This document shows positions 1 to 7,630 of a stretch of DNA of 24,085 bases, in pieces. Every line of letters begins with the position of its first letter. The stretch's first letter is position 1. The position numbers and the translations under genes are program-made. A model generated the notes under the pieces. The model was not told where the DNA came from and did not search any database. It worked only from the letters and a program-made list of their open reading frames with translations. This DNA comes from Candidatus Methanoplasma sp. GTDB lineage: Archaea > Thermoplasmatota > Thermoplasmata > Methanomassiliicoccales > Methanomethylophilaceae. The DNA is taken from NCBI GenBank assembly GCA_031288985.1, contig JAITQH010000070.1:1-24085 (forward strand), written 5' to 3'.

Positions 1-1032
1 CCAATACCGATACCCGCTTGTAAACACTTTGTGCTCACCTCTGCCTTTGCGTGCAATCAATATTGTTAGTTTTTGATGTACTGCCGTAAATAGGCAACTC
101 GGCCTATCGGCATAATTGAGCAATATTTCGTAATCAGTCTCAGACCTTATAATCTGTCTGATTTTTTCCATCCTCGGAGTGGAGATATAGGATATCGGAA
201 TTATCATCCCCATGATTCCGCCTTCTTTTAGAATGCCTATGCACTCATCAAGCACATTGGCATATATATTTCCATATCTTCTAGCGAGTGGGATTTTCGA
301 TTTTCTGTCCTCTATGTATGGGGGATTACCCAAGATTATGTCTTTTTTTCCAAAAACCAAATGATCACAGTTGATGAAGTCATGTGTGTGAAAGTTGCTG
401 TTCAACGTGCGTGCCAATTGCGCATAGTATTCCTTATCGATGTACGGCAACACCTCGAAAAAAATTCTGATTTTTGTTATCTCCACTGATTCTGGATTCA
501 GATCATTTCCACTTAGTGTGGAAACAATATTTAAAAAATCACCAGAGGTCTTCGAGTGCCGGCTCTTCTCCAGCAACCTAATCTTAGCCTTTAATGCGTC
601 ACGTATAAACTCTCCGGATCCACATGTTGGATCGAATACGGTCGCATCAAACAACAGTCCCTTACATGCGCTTTCGCGAGATGCATGTCTTTCCTGTGAT
701 GCCTCCAAGTATTTATTGAAACATGTCTTCACGATGAACGCGGTTACATCTACAGGCGTATAGTAAACGCCTCTCTCCTTTCTTGTCTCACTTCTTTCAT
801 TCATTGATGACAGAAGTGCCTGCAATGAATCGTTGGATAGATTTTTAATTAATCCTAACTCCCCATTTGAAAATCTATACCTCGTGTATGAGCCGTTGAG
901 TAAAATTTTCAATGCAGAAACAATCATGGATTGCTCGTGTTCACTGTTGACTTTTGAGATTAAGAATGCCATGTGGCTTTCAACAATACTCAATATGTTC
1001 GATGGTGTTGTATAGGCGGCGTTAGTTGTCAC
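1..1032 (-). CDS. N6-adenine DNA methyltransferase, N-terminal part (runs off left edge)
   Basis: The minus strand is open from a GTG at 1032 to the edge, giving the first 344 residues of a longer protein. Visible in order: a GVYYTP segment (YYTP near residue 90), which usually precedes the catalytic domain in N6-adenine methylases; SAM-binding motif I DPTCGSGEF at about 134-142; and catalytic motif IV NPPY at 236-239. The motif I then IV order fits a gamma-class enzyme (Eco57I/TaqI or HsdM-like). It would methylate adenine at a specific DNA site, most likely as part of a restriction-modification system. The GTG start is supported by an ideal ribosome site GGAGGTGA five bases upstream. It overlaps the end of the HTH gene by 11 bp, so the two are translationally coupled. 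The target-recognition part and any nuclease lie outside the window. The class is firm; the RM subtype is not resolved. Confidence 0.88.
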   Translation of the reverse strand, partial: MTTNAAYTTPSNILSIVESHMAFLISKVNSEHEQSMIVSALKILLNGSYTRYRFSNGELGLIKNLSNDSLQALLSSMNERSETRKERGVYYTPVDVTAFIVKTCFNKYLEASQERHASRESACKGLLFDATVFDPTCGSGEFIRDALKAKIRLLEKSRHSKTSGDFLNIVSTLSGNDLNPESVEITKIRIFFEVLPYIDKEYYAQLARTLNSNFHTHDFINCDHLVFGKKDIILGNPPYIEDRKSKIPLARRYGNIYANVLDECIGILKEGGIMGMIIPISYISTPRMEKIRQIIRSETDYEILLNYADRPSCLFTAVHQKLTILIARKGRGEHKVFTSGYRYW

Positions 1033-1249
1033 CTTCTTCACCTCCGCACTCGTCCGGTTCGTAGTGAATGATATCGCCGATGTCGCATTCGAGGTGACTG
1101 CATATTTTTGCCAGTACTCTAAGTGACACTGGTTGTTTTTTTGACATTTTAGCAAATGTTGTCGTGCCAATCCCTGTCACGATGCGTAATTGGGTTCTGT
1201 TAATTTCTTTTTCTATCAGAAGTTTCCATAGCCCCGCGTAACTGAACAC
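1022..1249 (-). CDS. Small Cro/CI-type (YozG-like) HTH regulator
   Basis: This 75-residue protein is one helix-turn-helix domain of the XRE/YozG type: a helix near LWKLLIEK, the turn and recognition helix around TGIGTTTFAKM, and a closing helix VLAKICSHLECDIGDII. The C-terminus is acidic. It starts at GTG 1249 with no ribosome-binding site, but an AT-rich TATA-like patch lies about 22 bp upstream, so the transcript is probably leaderless. It overlaps the following methyltransferase by 11 bp. Small HTH proteins directly ahead of a methylase often act as controllers of restriction-modification genes. That role is inferred from position; the DNA-binding fold is read from the sequence. Confidence 0.8.
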   Translation of the reverse strand: MFSYAGLWKLLIEKEINRTQLRIVTGIGTTTFAKMSKKQPVSLRVLAKICSHLECDIGDIIHYEPDECGGEEGDN

Positions 1250-1265
1250 AATAGTGTACCGATAA

Positions 1266-1275
1266 CATAATATAA
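1266..1275 (-). promoter_or_regulatory. TATA-like promoter for the HTH/methyltransferase pair
   Basis: The minus strand reads TATTATATTA about 22 bp before the GTG start of the HTH gene, the spacing of an archaeal TATA box to a leaderless transcript. The rest of 1250-1406 holds no gene I can support. Confidence 0.45.
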
Positions 1276-1406
1276 TAATGTGTGTTTTATTGATATATTA
1301 TTTACAGCTTCACGAATATTTATTTTCAATCTCGACATTTGAGCCGAAGCACCCACTCAACTTTTGGCAACAGCATATAAGAGCGGGGTCCGCCGTCAAA
1401 ACGAAC

Positions 1407-2009
1407 TCATATGGAGGTTATGGGCAGCGCATATACGCCTTTGGTTATGGGATACGGCCTCTCGGTCAGACAGATTATGCAGGACGGACCCACAGTATAG
1501 TCGGACTTCTCCATCCTGCCGAACGCCTTCACGTCCGAAGCGTCAAAGGTCATTCCGGATCTGCATTCGATCAGCGACAGCATGCCGTTCCGAAGGATCA
1601 TCAGGTCTATCTCATTCATGGACGAATCCCTGTAGTAATAGAATCCCGCTTCTTCCCTGTTGTTCCTGTACGACTTCATGATCTCGTTCACAATGAAAGT
1701 CTTGGTCATCGGACCCTTCAGATACCCCGCCCTCAGAGTCGCCGCATCCGTTACCTTGGCGAGATGGCATGCCAACCCCGTGTCGCAGAAATAGATTTTC
1801 GGACGTTTCACAATCCTCTTCACTGTGGATCCCGCCGAATAAGGCTGCAGGAGATGTATGACGCCTCCGGCCGCAAGCACGCCGATCCAAGACTGGACGG
1901 TCTTGACGTCCACACCCACCGCATTGGCGATCATGTCGTAAACCAGCTCCTGTCCGGTAAGCGACGCCGCAGATCCGGTGAAATGGTTTATATCCCAACC
2001 TCCCGATGA
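1407..2009 (-). pseudogene. C-terminal remnant of a DUF4143-type ATPase (COG1373-like)
   Basis: The minus frame ending at TGA 1407 encodes about 200 residues that look like the C-terminal DUF4143 region of the archaeal/bacterial COG1373 ATPases. It has a LTGQELVYDMIANAVGV helix pair, then KTVQSWIGVLAAGGVIHLL, the hallmark PKIYFCDTGLACHL, and a late nuclease-like core with EIDLMI and LIECRSG. Complete family members are roughly 400 residues and carry an N-terminal AAA/P-loop domain. Here the frame upstream of about 2009 is only the antisense of the neighbouring stress-protein gene and contains no Walker motif. The N-terminal half has therefore been lost. No convincing start with a ribosome site remains, so I call it a truncated relic. 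Its base composition resembles the host background rather than the AT-rich block to its left. Confidence 0.72.
1986..1994 (+). promoter_or_regulatory. TATA-like promoter of the universal stress protein gene
   Basis: GTTTATATC, preceded by a purine-rich AAATG, lies 22-30 bp before ATG 2016. This is the spacing for a leaderless archaeal transcript. It lies inside the truncated DUF4143 reading frame. Confidence 0.5.
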
Positions 2010-2015
2010 CTGCAT

Positions 2016-2405
2016 ATGCCTGCTATTCTTGGTTACGACGGCAAATCCCACACGGAGAAGGCGCTCAACTATGCCATCAGGCATGCGCTCGCCTACGGCG
2101 ACGCATTGTATATTGTATCTTCCGTGGCCACCAAAGACTCCGTCGACAGGGATAATGAGATCCGCAACATCAAAGATTATGTGGAGGCGGCAAGGCAGAG
2201 GGCGGCGGACGCAGGCATAGACGCACGTTCGCTGATCGAAGCGGGTCCGCCCGCAGACGCGATCCTGGCGGCGGCCCGCAGAGTTGGCGCGGACACGATC
2301 ATCGTGGGGCGTCTGGACAAGACGGCGTTGGATCGGGTCATGATCGGCAGCGTGTCCGAAAAGGTCATCCGCAGCGCCCACTGCACGGTCATCGTTGTCC
2401 AGTGA
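2016..2405 (+). CDS. Universal stress protein (UspA family)
   Basis: This is a 129-residue single-domain UspA-fold protein, the usual length. It begins with the typical strand and acidic residue (ILGYDGK, D8), and ends with the nucleotide-loop region: TIIVGRLD (97-101), then GSVSEKVI (111-118), then the last strand TVIVV. The ATP-loop consensus G-x2-G-x9-G-S/T is only partly kept: the second glycine is aspartate (D101), so ATP binding may be weakened or absent. The start is ATG 2016, with a TATA box 25 bp before it and no ribosome site, consistent with a leaderless mRNA. Its 3' end overlaps the convergent hydrogenase-like operon by 17 bp. The physiological role cannot be told from the sequence. 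Confidence 0.88.
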   Translation: MPAILGYDGKSHTEKALNYAIRHALAYGDALYIVSSVATKDSVDRDNEIRNIKDYVEAARQRAADAGIDARSLIEAGPPADAILAAARRVGADTIIVGRLDKTALDRVMIGSVSEKVIRSAHCTVIVVQ

Positions 2406-3147
2406 GTCCGAACGCTCCCAAAAGCGCCCTTATGACGGCGTCCGGGGGCGGAGGGCATCCCGGGATGTACACATCGACGGCGATCGATCCGTCGATCCCG
2501 CCGTGCGTCTCCCCGTCCCTGAAGAGTCCGCCGGAAATGGCGCAGACGCCCATGGCGACCACCACCTTCGGATTCGGAGCGGCCGCAACGACCCTGTCGA
2601 ACGCTTCCTTCATGTTCTCGGTCAAAGGGCCGGCCACCAACAGCACGTCCGCGTGCCTGGGCGACGCGACGATCTTCATGCCGAACCTTTCCATGTCGTA
2701 GAAACGGTTGGACATGGAGTTCACCTCGACTTCGCAGGCGTTGCAGGATCCCGCGTCCACATCCCTTATGTTGACGGATCTGCCGATGACCTTCCTTTTG
2801 GCTTTGTCCAACGCATCGCGCCCGCGTTCGGCGGATTCACCGCCGCGGAATATCAGATCGGCCCTTTTCAGCACATAGTCGGGAGCGTCGACGAGCTTCA
2901 GGGAACGGCTTTCGCAGGCTTCGATGCATCTGCCGCAGAACAGACACTTTCCCAGATCCATCTCCCACGCCCCAGAGACGGTTATGGCGCCTCCGCGGCA
3001 TTCCTTTGCGCAATCGCCGCAATTATTGCAGGAGGCGTCGGGAAACGGCATTAACATCTTTCTGGAATAGAGGACGGGGATGCTTTCGGCGGGGCGTTTC
3101 AGAGAAACGAGATTCTTAAGGGATATTCTCAGCAGACCTTCTTCCAT
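2389..3147 (-). CDS. Ferredoxin-NuoB fusion: small subunit of Ehr-type complex
   Basis: This 252-residue electron-transfer subunit joins two parts that are separate in E. coli Hyf (HyfH and HyfI). Residues about 35-82 are a ferredoxin domain with two complete 4Fe-4S motifs (C40, C43, C46, C50 and C68, C71, C74, C78). Residues about 120-245 are a NuoB/HyfI domain with all four ligands of the proximal cluster: C135 and C138 (CNAC), C202 (GVCAISGG) and C231 (PGCPPPP). It should carry electrons, probably from soluble ferredoxin, to the large subunit at the cytoplasmic face. ATG 3147 has a good ribosome site (GGTGGTGA) and follows the large-subunit stop by 9 bp. It is the last gene of the operon. 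No transmembrane segment is seen, so it should sit in the peripheral arm. Confidence 0.88.
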   Translation of the reverse strand: MEEGLLRISLKNLVSLKRPAESIPVLYSRKMLMPFPDASCNNCGDCAKECRGGAITVSGAWEMDLGKCLFCGRCIEACESRSLKLVDAPDYVLKRADLIFRGGESAERGRDALDKAKRKVIGRSVNIRDVDAGSCNACEVEVNSMSNRFYDMERFGMKIVASPRHADVLLVAGPLTENMKEAFDRVVAAAPNPKVVVAMGVCAISGGLFRDGETHGGIDGSIAVDVYIPGCPPPPDAVIRALLGAFGLTGQR

Positions 3148-3156
3148 TTCACCACC

Positions 3157-4563
3157 TCACAGATCGTTCCCGCTGTACGAAAGATCGAAGCTCTTGTTCA
3201 CAATGGGGAAGTCAGGCACTATGTTGCCCAATACTGCGCACTCCAGCGCGGGCCAGTTGGGGAACGACGCATCTCTGATCTTGCATCTCGCCACCTTTCC
3301 GTTCTCGATGTGCGCGCAGTGGACGACCTCTCCGCGGGGAGATTCCGCCATCCCGATATGGAAACCGTCCTTCGGCTCTGTTTTTGTGCGCACGGGGCCG
3401 TCCTTCATATCGTTTATGCACTGAAGGATTATGCTCACGGATTCTGCGATCTCGTTCTTTCTGACGGTCAGCCTGGCATAGACGTCCCCGCTGGGGCATT
3501 TCGGAACGCTCAGCGCCGTGCGGCCGTATGCGGCGTAAGGGAAAGCCTTCCTTACGTCGTAGTCCACGCCGCTGGCCCTCGCAACGGGGCCGACCGCGCA
3601 TGTGCGCAGCGCGTCCTCGTAGGACAGTTTCCCCGTCGTCTCGGCGCGGTCCATGAAGGACGGGGATCGGGTCATGACCCCGAGCAGGTCTTCGACGTCG
3701 AACGTCAGCGTCATCACTTTGCGTTCTATCTCCCCAAGCGCGGCGGCGGACAGATCCCGGGACAGTCCTCCGGGCCTCAGAGCGCCCCACAGCAGCCTGT
3801 GTCCGCTCACGCTTTCGTTCAGACGCAGCATGCTCTCCCTGAGCATGCTCCCCTGCGAGGCGGGGACGGCAAGGGCGGAATCCAAAGCGATGCCGGCTAT
3901 CGTCCCAAGATGATTGTATATGCGTTCCAGTTCGGCGTAGATGGTGCGGATGTACTCCGCGCGCGCCGGGATCTCCGAGTCCTGTTCGACCGTCTGAAGG
4001 TAGGCGAGCGTGTGGGCCACCGCGTTGTCGCCCGATATCCGCTCGGCCGCGAGGGTGTTGTCCGCCGATGCGGAAGTCTCCATGAGCTTTTCGACGCCCC
4101 TGCGGGAATATCCCAGATATGTTCTCATCATCAGGATGGGTTCGCCGGCGACGCTGAATCTGAAGTGCCCCGGTCCGATGACCCCCGCGTGTATCGGCCC
4201 GACGGGGATCTCGAACGTCCCGTTGCCGATTATGCCGTTGTGGGGGATCGCCGCCGCCCCGGATTGAGGGCTCCAGACCGTTCTGGATCTAAGGGGCCGC
4301 ATGTCGGGGTGTCCGACCGGACGGAGGCCGGAGGTCTCGTAGATCTCCCTTTCATAAAGGGACGCGCCCGGCACCAGGGGGGCCGCGGATTCGAACTCGC
4401 CGCCGGCGACGCAGGCTGTGATGCGTTCCACCCGCTTTCCGATCAGGATCGCTTCCAAGACGCGACCGCCGTCCGCATCCCGGGCATAAAGGCAGGCAAG
4501 CCTGGATCCTTCGTCGGTGTATTTCTTAAGGATCTTTGGGAGATCGCCTGCGTCTATGTCCAT
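3157..4563 (-). CDS. NuoC-NuoD fusion: hydrogenase-like large subunit lacking NiFe ligands
   Basis: This 468-residue homologue of HycE/HyfG is a fusion of a NuoC-like domain (about 1-95, with PLVPGASLYEREIYE and VGHPD) and a NuoD/hydrogenase large-subunit domain (about 110-468, with GPIHAGVIGPGHFRF and LGYSRRGVEKLME). Active hydrogenases have CxxC pairs in an N-terminal ERxCGxC motif and a C-terminal DPCxxC motif. Here they read ERISGDN (S177 and N180 at the cysteine positions) and FDLSYSGND (S462 and G465). All four nickel-iron ligands are therefore gone, and hydrogen chemistry is very unlikely. The protein ends right after the second motif, as complex I NuoD does. The start is ATG 4563, sharing one base with the upstream stop (TGATG). 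An in-frame start 12 codons earlier would overlap the neighbour by 37 bp and is less likely. The substrate is unknown. Confidence 0.87.
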   Translation of the reverse strand: MDIDAGDLPKILKKYTDEGSRLACLYARDADGGRVLEAILIGKRVERITACVAGGEFESAAPLVPGASLYEREIYETSGLRPVGHPDMRPLRSRTVWSPQSGAAAIPHNGIIGNGTFEIPVGPIHAGVIGPGHFRFSVAGEPILMMRTYLGYSRRGVEKLMETSASADNTLAAERISGDNAVAHTLAYLQTVEQDSEIPARAEYIRTIYAELERIYNHLGTIAGIALDSALAVPASQGSMLRESMLRLNESVSGHRLLWGALRPGGLSRDLSAAALGEIERKVMTLTFDVEDLLGVMTRSPSFMDRAETTGKLSYEDALRTCAVGPVARASGVDYDVRKAFPYAAYGRTALSVPKCPSGDVYARLTVRKNEIAESVSIILQCINDMKDGPVRTKTEPKDGFHIGMAESPRGEVVHCAHIENGKVARCKIRDASFPNWPALECAVLGNIVPDFPIVNKSFDLSYSGNDL

Positions 4564-6026
4564 CAGACCGCCCCGCTGAACCAGTCGGCTATTGACCACA
4601 AGGCGTCTTTGATGCTTTCGGGCATGAACAGACCCAGCAGAAGAGTGATGATAAGCAGGATCGCCATGGGCAGAGTTCTTGTGATGCCTTTGGGCGCACG
4701 GACGCCTGCGACAGCCTCCCCCTGCATCATCTTGAATATGTTCCTGGTGAATCCCGCGAACACCAATATTATGAACACGGCGGTGAGCAGCGCGACGGCA
4801 GGCATCCCCGCCGCGACCGCCCCGCTCAGGATCGTCACTTCGCCGATGAACACCGAGAACGGCGGAAGGCCCACGATCGCCAAGGTCCCCGCCCCCAGCA
4901 TGAACGCGGTGAGAGGCATGGTCTTTTTCAGCCCGTGCACCTCATCCATCTCCCGGGTGCCGTAACCCTGTATGACGTTGCCGGCGGAGAAGAACACCAA
5001 CGGTTTCGTAACGGAATGGGCGACGATATGGAAGAGCGCGCCGAACACCGCCAGAGGGGTCCCGATGCCGAAACCGATGGCGATGATGCCCATATGCTCT
5101 ATGCTGGAATACGCCAGCATGCGCTTTATGTCCTTGGATATCAGTATGAATGCGGCCGCCGCCGCGAGAGAAAGCAACCCGAATCCGATCATCAGCGTCG
5201 ATGCGAAGCCCGGCACCGTTATGTCTGCGATCATCTGGAACCTCAGTATGGCGTACAGGGCGCAGTTCAGAAGGGCGGCGGAGAGCATTGCGCTTACGGG
5301 GGTCGGCGCCTGGCTGTGCGCGTCCGGCAGCCAGGTGTGCATGGGGACGAGCCCCATCTTGGTCCCGAATCCTATGATGATGAACACGAACGCCATCTTG
5401 ATGAGCGTGGGGTCGAACTCGGCCGCCGCCGCATACAGCACCGGCCAGTTCAGGGCGGCCGGGTCGTCGCCTAGGATGTGGACGGACGAGGCGTACATCA
5501 GAGTTATTCCAACGAGTCCCAGCGTTATTCCCACGGAACATATCATGAGATATTTCCACGTGGCCTCCAAGGCGCTGTTCCTGCGGTAGAATCCTACGAG
5601 GAAGGCAGACACCAGCGTGGTGATCTCTATGGAGATCCACAGGATGCCCATGGAGCTCACGACGCAGACCGACAGCATCGCGGCGATGAACAGGTTGAAC
5701 ATAAGGTGGTATTGGCGCTCATCCTTCGCGCCGATCTCCTTCTCCTCGGCGTCCCTGGAAAGGTATCCGTAGGAGTACACGGCCGACATCAGTCCGACGA
5801 CGCCGATGATCAGTACGAACACCGAGGACAGCCCGTCGACATACCAGAGGCTGTATTCCGTGACGGTCCCGTCGAACGCTTTGAGGCACATCGGCAGCGA
5901 TGCGAGTATGACCGCCGACGAGCACGCGGCAGACACTGCGGCGGCGGCCTTCCCGTTCGGAGAGGCAAAGGACAGCAGGGCGGCGATCACAGGAATCAGC
6001 AGCAGCAGTTCGACCTCAAACATCAT
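4563..6026 (-). CDS. HyfF/NuoN-like antiporter subunit of Ehr-type complex
   Basis: This 487-residue polytopic membrane protein belongs to the proton-translocating antiporter family shared by complex I (NuoL/M/N), Mrp and group 4 hydrogenases. The functional charged residues are visible: E134 in ILWISIEITTL, K223 and H230 in GTKMGLVPMHTWLPDAHSQAP, and the later lysine in HSVTKPLVFF. LPPFSVFIGE follows toward the C-terminus. It should form part of the ion-moving membrane arm. ATG 6026 overlaps the upstream stop as ATGA, and its own stop shares a base with the next start, so the row is tightly coupled. Its length is close to HyfF, and no extra domain is seen. Confidence 0.88.
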   Translation of the reverse strand: MMFEVELLLLIPVIAALLSFASPNGKAAAAVSAACSSAVILASLPMCLKAFDGTVTEYSLWYVDGLSSVFVLIIGVVGLMSAVYSYGYLSRDAEEKEIGAKDERQYHLMFNLFIAAMLSVCVVSSMGILWISIEITTLVSAFLVGFYRRNSALEATWKYLMICSVGITLGLVGITLMYASSVHILGDDPAALNWPVLYAAAAEFDPTLIKMAFVFIIIGFGTKMGLVPMHTWLPDAHSQAPTPVSAMLSAALLNCALYAILRFQMIADITVPGFASTLMIGFGLLSLAAAAAFILISKDIKRMLAYSSIEHMGIIAIGFGIGTPLAVFGALFHIVAHSVTKPLVFFSAGNVIQGYGTREMDEVHGLKKTMPLTAFMLGAGTLAIVGLPPFSVFIGEVTILSGAVAAGMPAVALLTAVFIILVFAGFTRNIFKMMQGEAVAGVRAPKGITRTLPMAILLIITLLLGLFMPESIKDALWSIADWFSGAV

Positions 6027-6682
6027 TCTTTCAACCTCCTGAGAACCGACGTGTCAATCGAATCGAACGCTTTGCTTATGCGCAGCGCGAAGATCCCTAT
6101 GATGACCACGACCATCAGAACGTCGAAGAATATCCCGATCTCCACCACCAGCGGCATGCCGTAGGATATGGACATGATCCCCAGGAACAGCCCGTTCTCC
6201 ATCATCAGAAGGCCGACGGCCTCGGTCATGGCCTTCCTGCGGGTGACCATCATGAACAGTCCTATGAGTATGACCGACATCGACATGGCAAGACAGTTGC
6301 GGGTTATGGTCTCCACAGTGGCCATGAGGGGTTCGGTCACAAGATATGCCACGATTATCAGCGCCGCCGATATCAGCAGCGATCCCGGGATCCCCATGAC
6401 GGAGTCCACCTCCCTGCCCGCATGCAGACGGACCGCCGTGTTCTTCATCGCCCACGGTATTCCGATGACCTTGACCGCGAAGGCGATCGCACCCATGACA
6501 TACAGGCCGGAGTGCCCCGTCGAGTCCGCAACCACGAATGCAAGGAACGTAAGGAACAGCGACTGGACGGCAAAAGCGTTCAGCAGCTGGGCGATCCTGG
6601 TGGTGGTCATCGCAAGCATCGAGAGGAGAAGCATGGCCACGACGCACAGGTCGATCAGATTTCCGGATATCACAGCGTCCAT
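6023..6682 (-). CDS. HyfE-like membrane subunit (NuoK-related) of Ehr-type complex
   Basis: This 219-residue, very hydrophobic protein has about seven predicted membrane segments and short charged loops such as RRKAMTEAV. Length and position match HyfE, whose second half resembles NuoK (VGLLMMENGLFLGIMS keeps the NuoK-type glutamate, here E in MMENG). Complexes of this type place it between the HyfC-like and HyfF-like genes, exactly as seen here. ATG 6682 follows the HyfC-like stop by 9 bp with GAGGCGATGA ahead of it. The stop forms an ATGA overlap with the next gene. Confidence 0.82.
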   Translation of the reverse strand: MDAVISGNLIDLCVVAMLLLSMLAMTTTRIAQLLNAFAVQSLFLTFLAFVVADSTGHSGLYVMGAIAFAVKVIGIPWAMKNTAVRLHAGREVDSVMGIPGSLLISAALIIVAYLVTEPLMATVETITRNCLAMSMSVILIGLFMMVTRRKAMTEAVGLLMMENGLFLGIMSISYGMPLVVEIGIFFDVLMVVVIIGIFALRISKAFDSIDTSVLRRLKE

Positions 6683-6691
6683 TTCATCGCC

Positions 6692-7630
6692 TCACAGGAT
6701 ATACAGAGAGATCATCGCCAGCAGAGACAGGGCGAAGGAGGCGGTCAGAAGGTTGGGCAGACGGAAAAGACGGTATTTTGCCAGATAAGATTCTATGACG
6801 GCTATGGCAAGCGTTATAGTAAGGATCTTCAACAGTATCGCCGCAAGGCCGACGGCAAGATCCGCCGGAGACGAGGTCAGGGCCACACCCCACGGGAAGA
6901 ACAGCGCCCCGAGCATCGATGCGAATATCATTATGCGCATCATGGATGAGAGTTCCATAAGTCCGAGTCCGCGTCCGGAATATTCTATCAGCATCCCCTC
7001 GTGCACCATGGTCAGTTCCAGATGCGTGGAGGGATTGTCGAACGGGACCCTGGCGTTCTCCGCAAGGAGAGTGATGAAGAACGAAGACGCCGCAAGCACC
7101 AGCGCCGGGGCAAGGACGATCACGCCCATGTCGATCAGCGTGCGGGGTATGTCGCTCGTGACGGTGCTCCCTCCGGTCAGGCCTGCGAGGGCCATCAGCG
7201 AGAGCAGGAGCGCAGGCTCGATCAGAACAGACATCATCATCTCTCTGCTGCTGCCCATCCCTCCGAACACGGATCCGCCTTCCAAGCCTCCAAGGACCAT
7301 CATGAATCTGTACAGGGTGAATATGTAGACCATGGAGATGAGGCCGCCGTAGGGTGCGGCCACATCGGCGAGGATGAACGGCGTCATCATCGACAACAGA
7401 ACCATCGAGCCGAAGCACACATACGGAATGAAGCGGAAGAGCCAGGATGCGTCCTCCGACACCGTCTCGTTCTTCCTGAGAAGTTTGGCTATGTCGCGGT
7501 AGGGTTGGAACACGCCGCTCCCCACGCGATGCTGCATCCTTGCTTTGGCCTTCTTCAGGATGCCTGCGAAAAGAGGGGACAGGGCGATCATCAGGATCGC
7601 CTGCGCCAGAGGAAGGATCGCACAGGTCAT
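6692..7630 (-). CDS. HyfC/NuoH-like membrane anchor subunit of Ehr-type complex
   Basis: This 312-residue NuoH/HycD-family protein connects the peripheral arm to the ion-pumping subunits. Family marks are the N-terminal loop KAKARMQHRVGSGVFQPYRD (28-46) and the acidic cytoplasmic loop ENARVPFDNPSTHLELTMVH (191-210), followed by EYSGRGLG. ATG 7630 overlaps the HyfB-like stop as ATGA. The frame is open 60 codons further upstream, but that part is antisense-like hydrophilic sequence inside the neighbouring gene and is rejected as a start. Confidence 0.9.
   Translation of the reverse strand: MTCAILPLAQAILMIALSPLFAGILKKAKARMQHRVGSGVFQPYRDIAKLLRKNETVSEDASWLFRFIPYVCFGSMVLLSMMTPFILADVAAPYGGLISMVYIFTLYRFMMVLGGLEGGSVFGGMGSSREMMMSVLIEPALLLSLMALAGLTGGSTVTSDIPRTLIDMGVIVLAPALVLAASSFFITLLAENARVPFDNPSTHLELTMVHEGMLIEYSGRGLGLMELSSMMRIMIFASMLGALFFPWGVALTSSPADLAVGLAAILLKILTITLAIAVIESYLAKYRLFRLPNLLTASFALSLLAMISLYIL

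Noticed and set aside
1278..2009. A 243-codon plus-strand frame.
   Set aside because: It is antisense to the DUF4143 remnant, has no recognisable domain and no ribosome site.
3310..4965. A 551-codon plus-strand frame across the Ehr-type large subunit.
   Set aside because: It is an antisense shadow without domains, while the minus strand encodes recognisable subunits.
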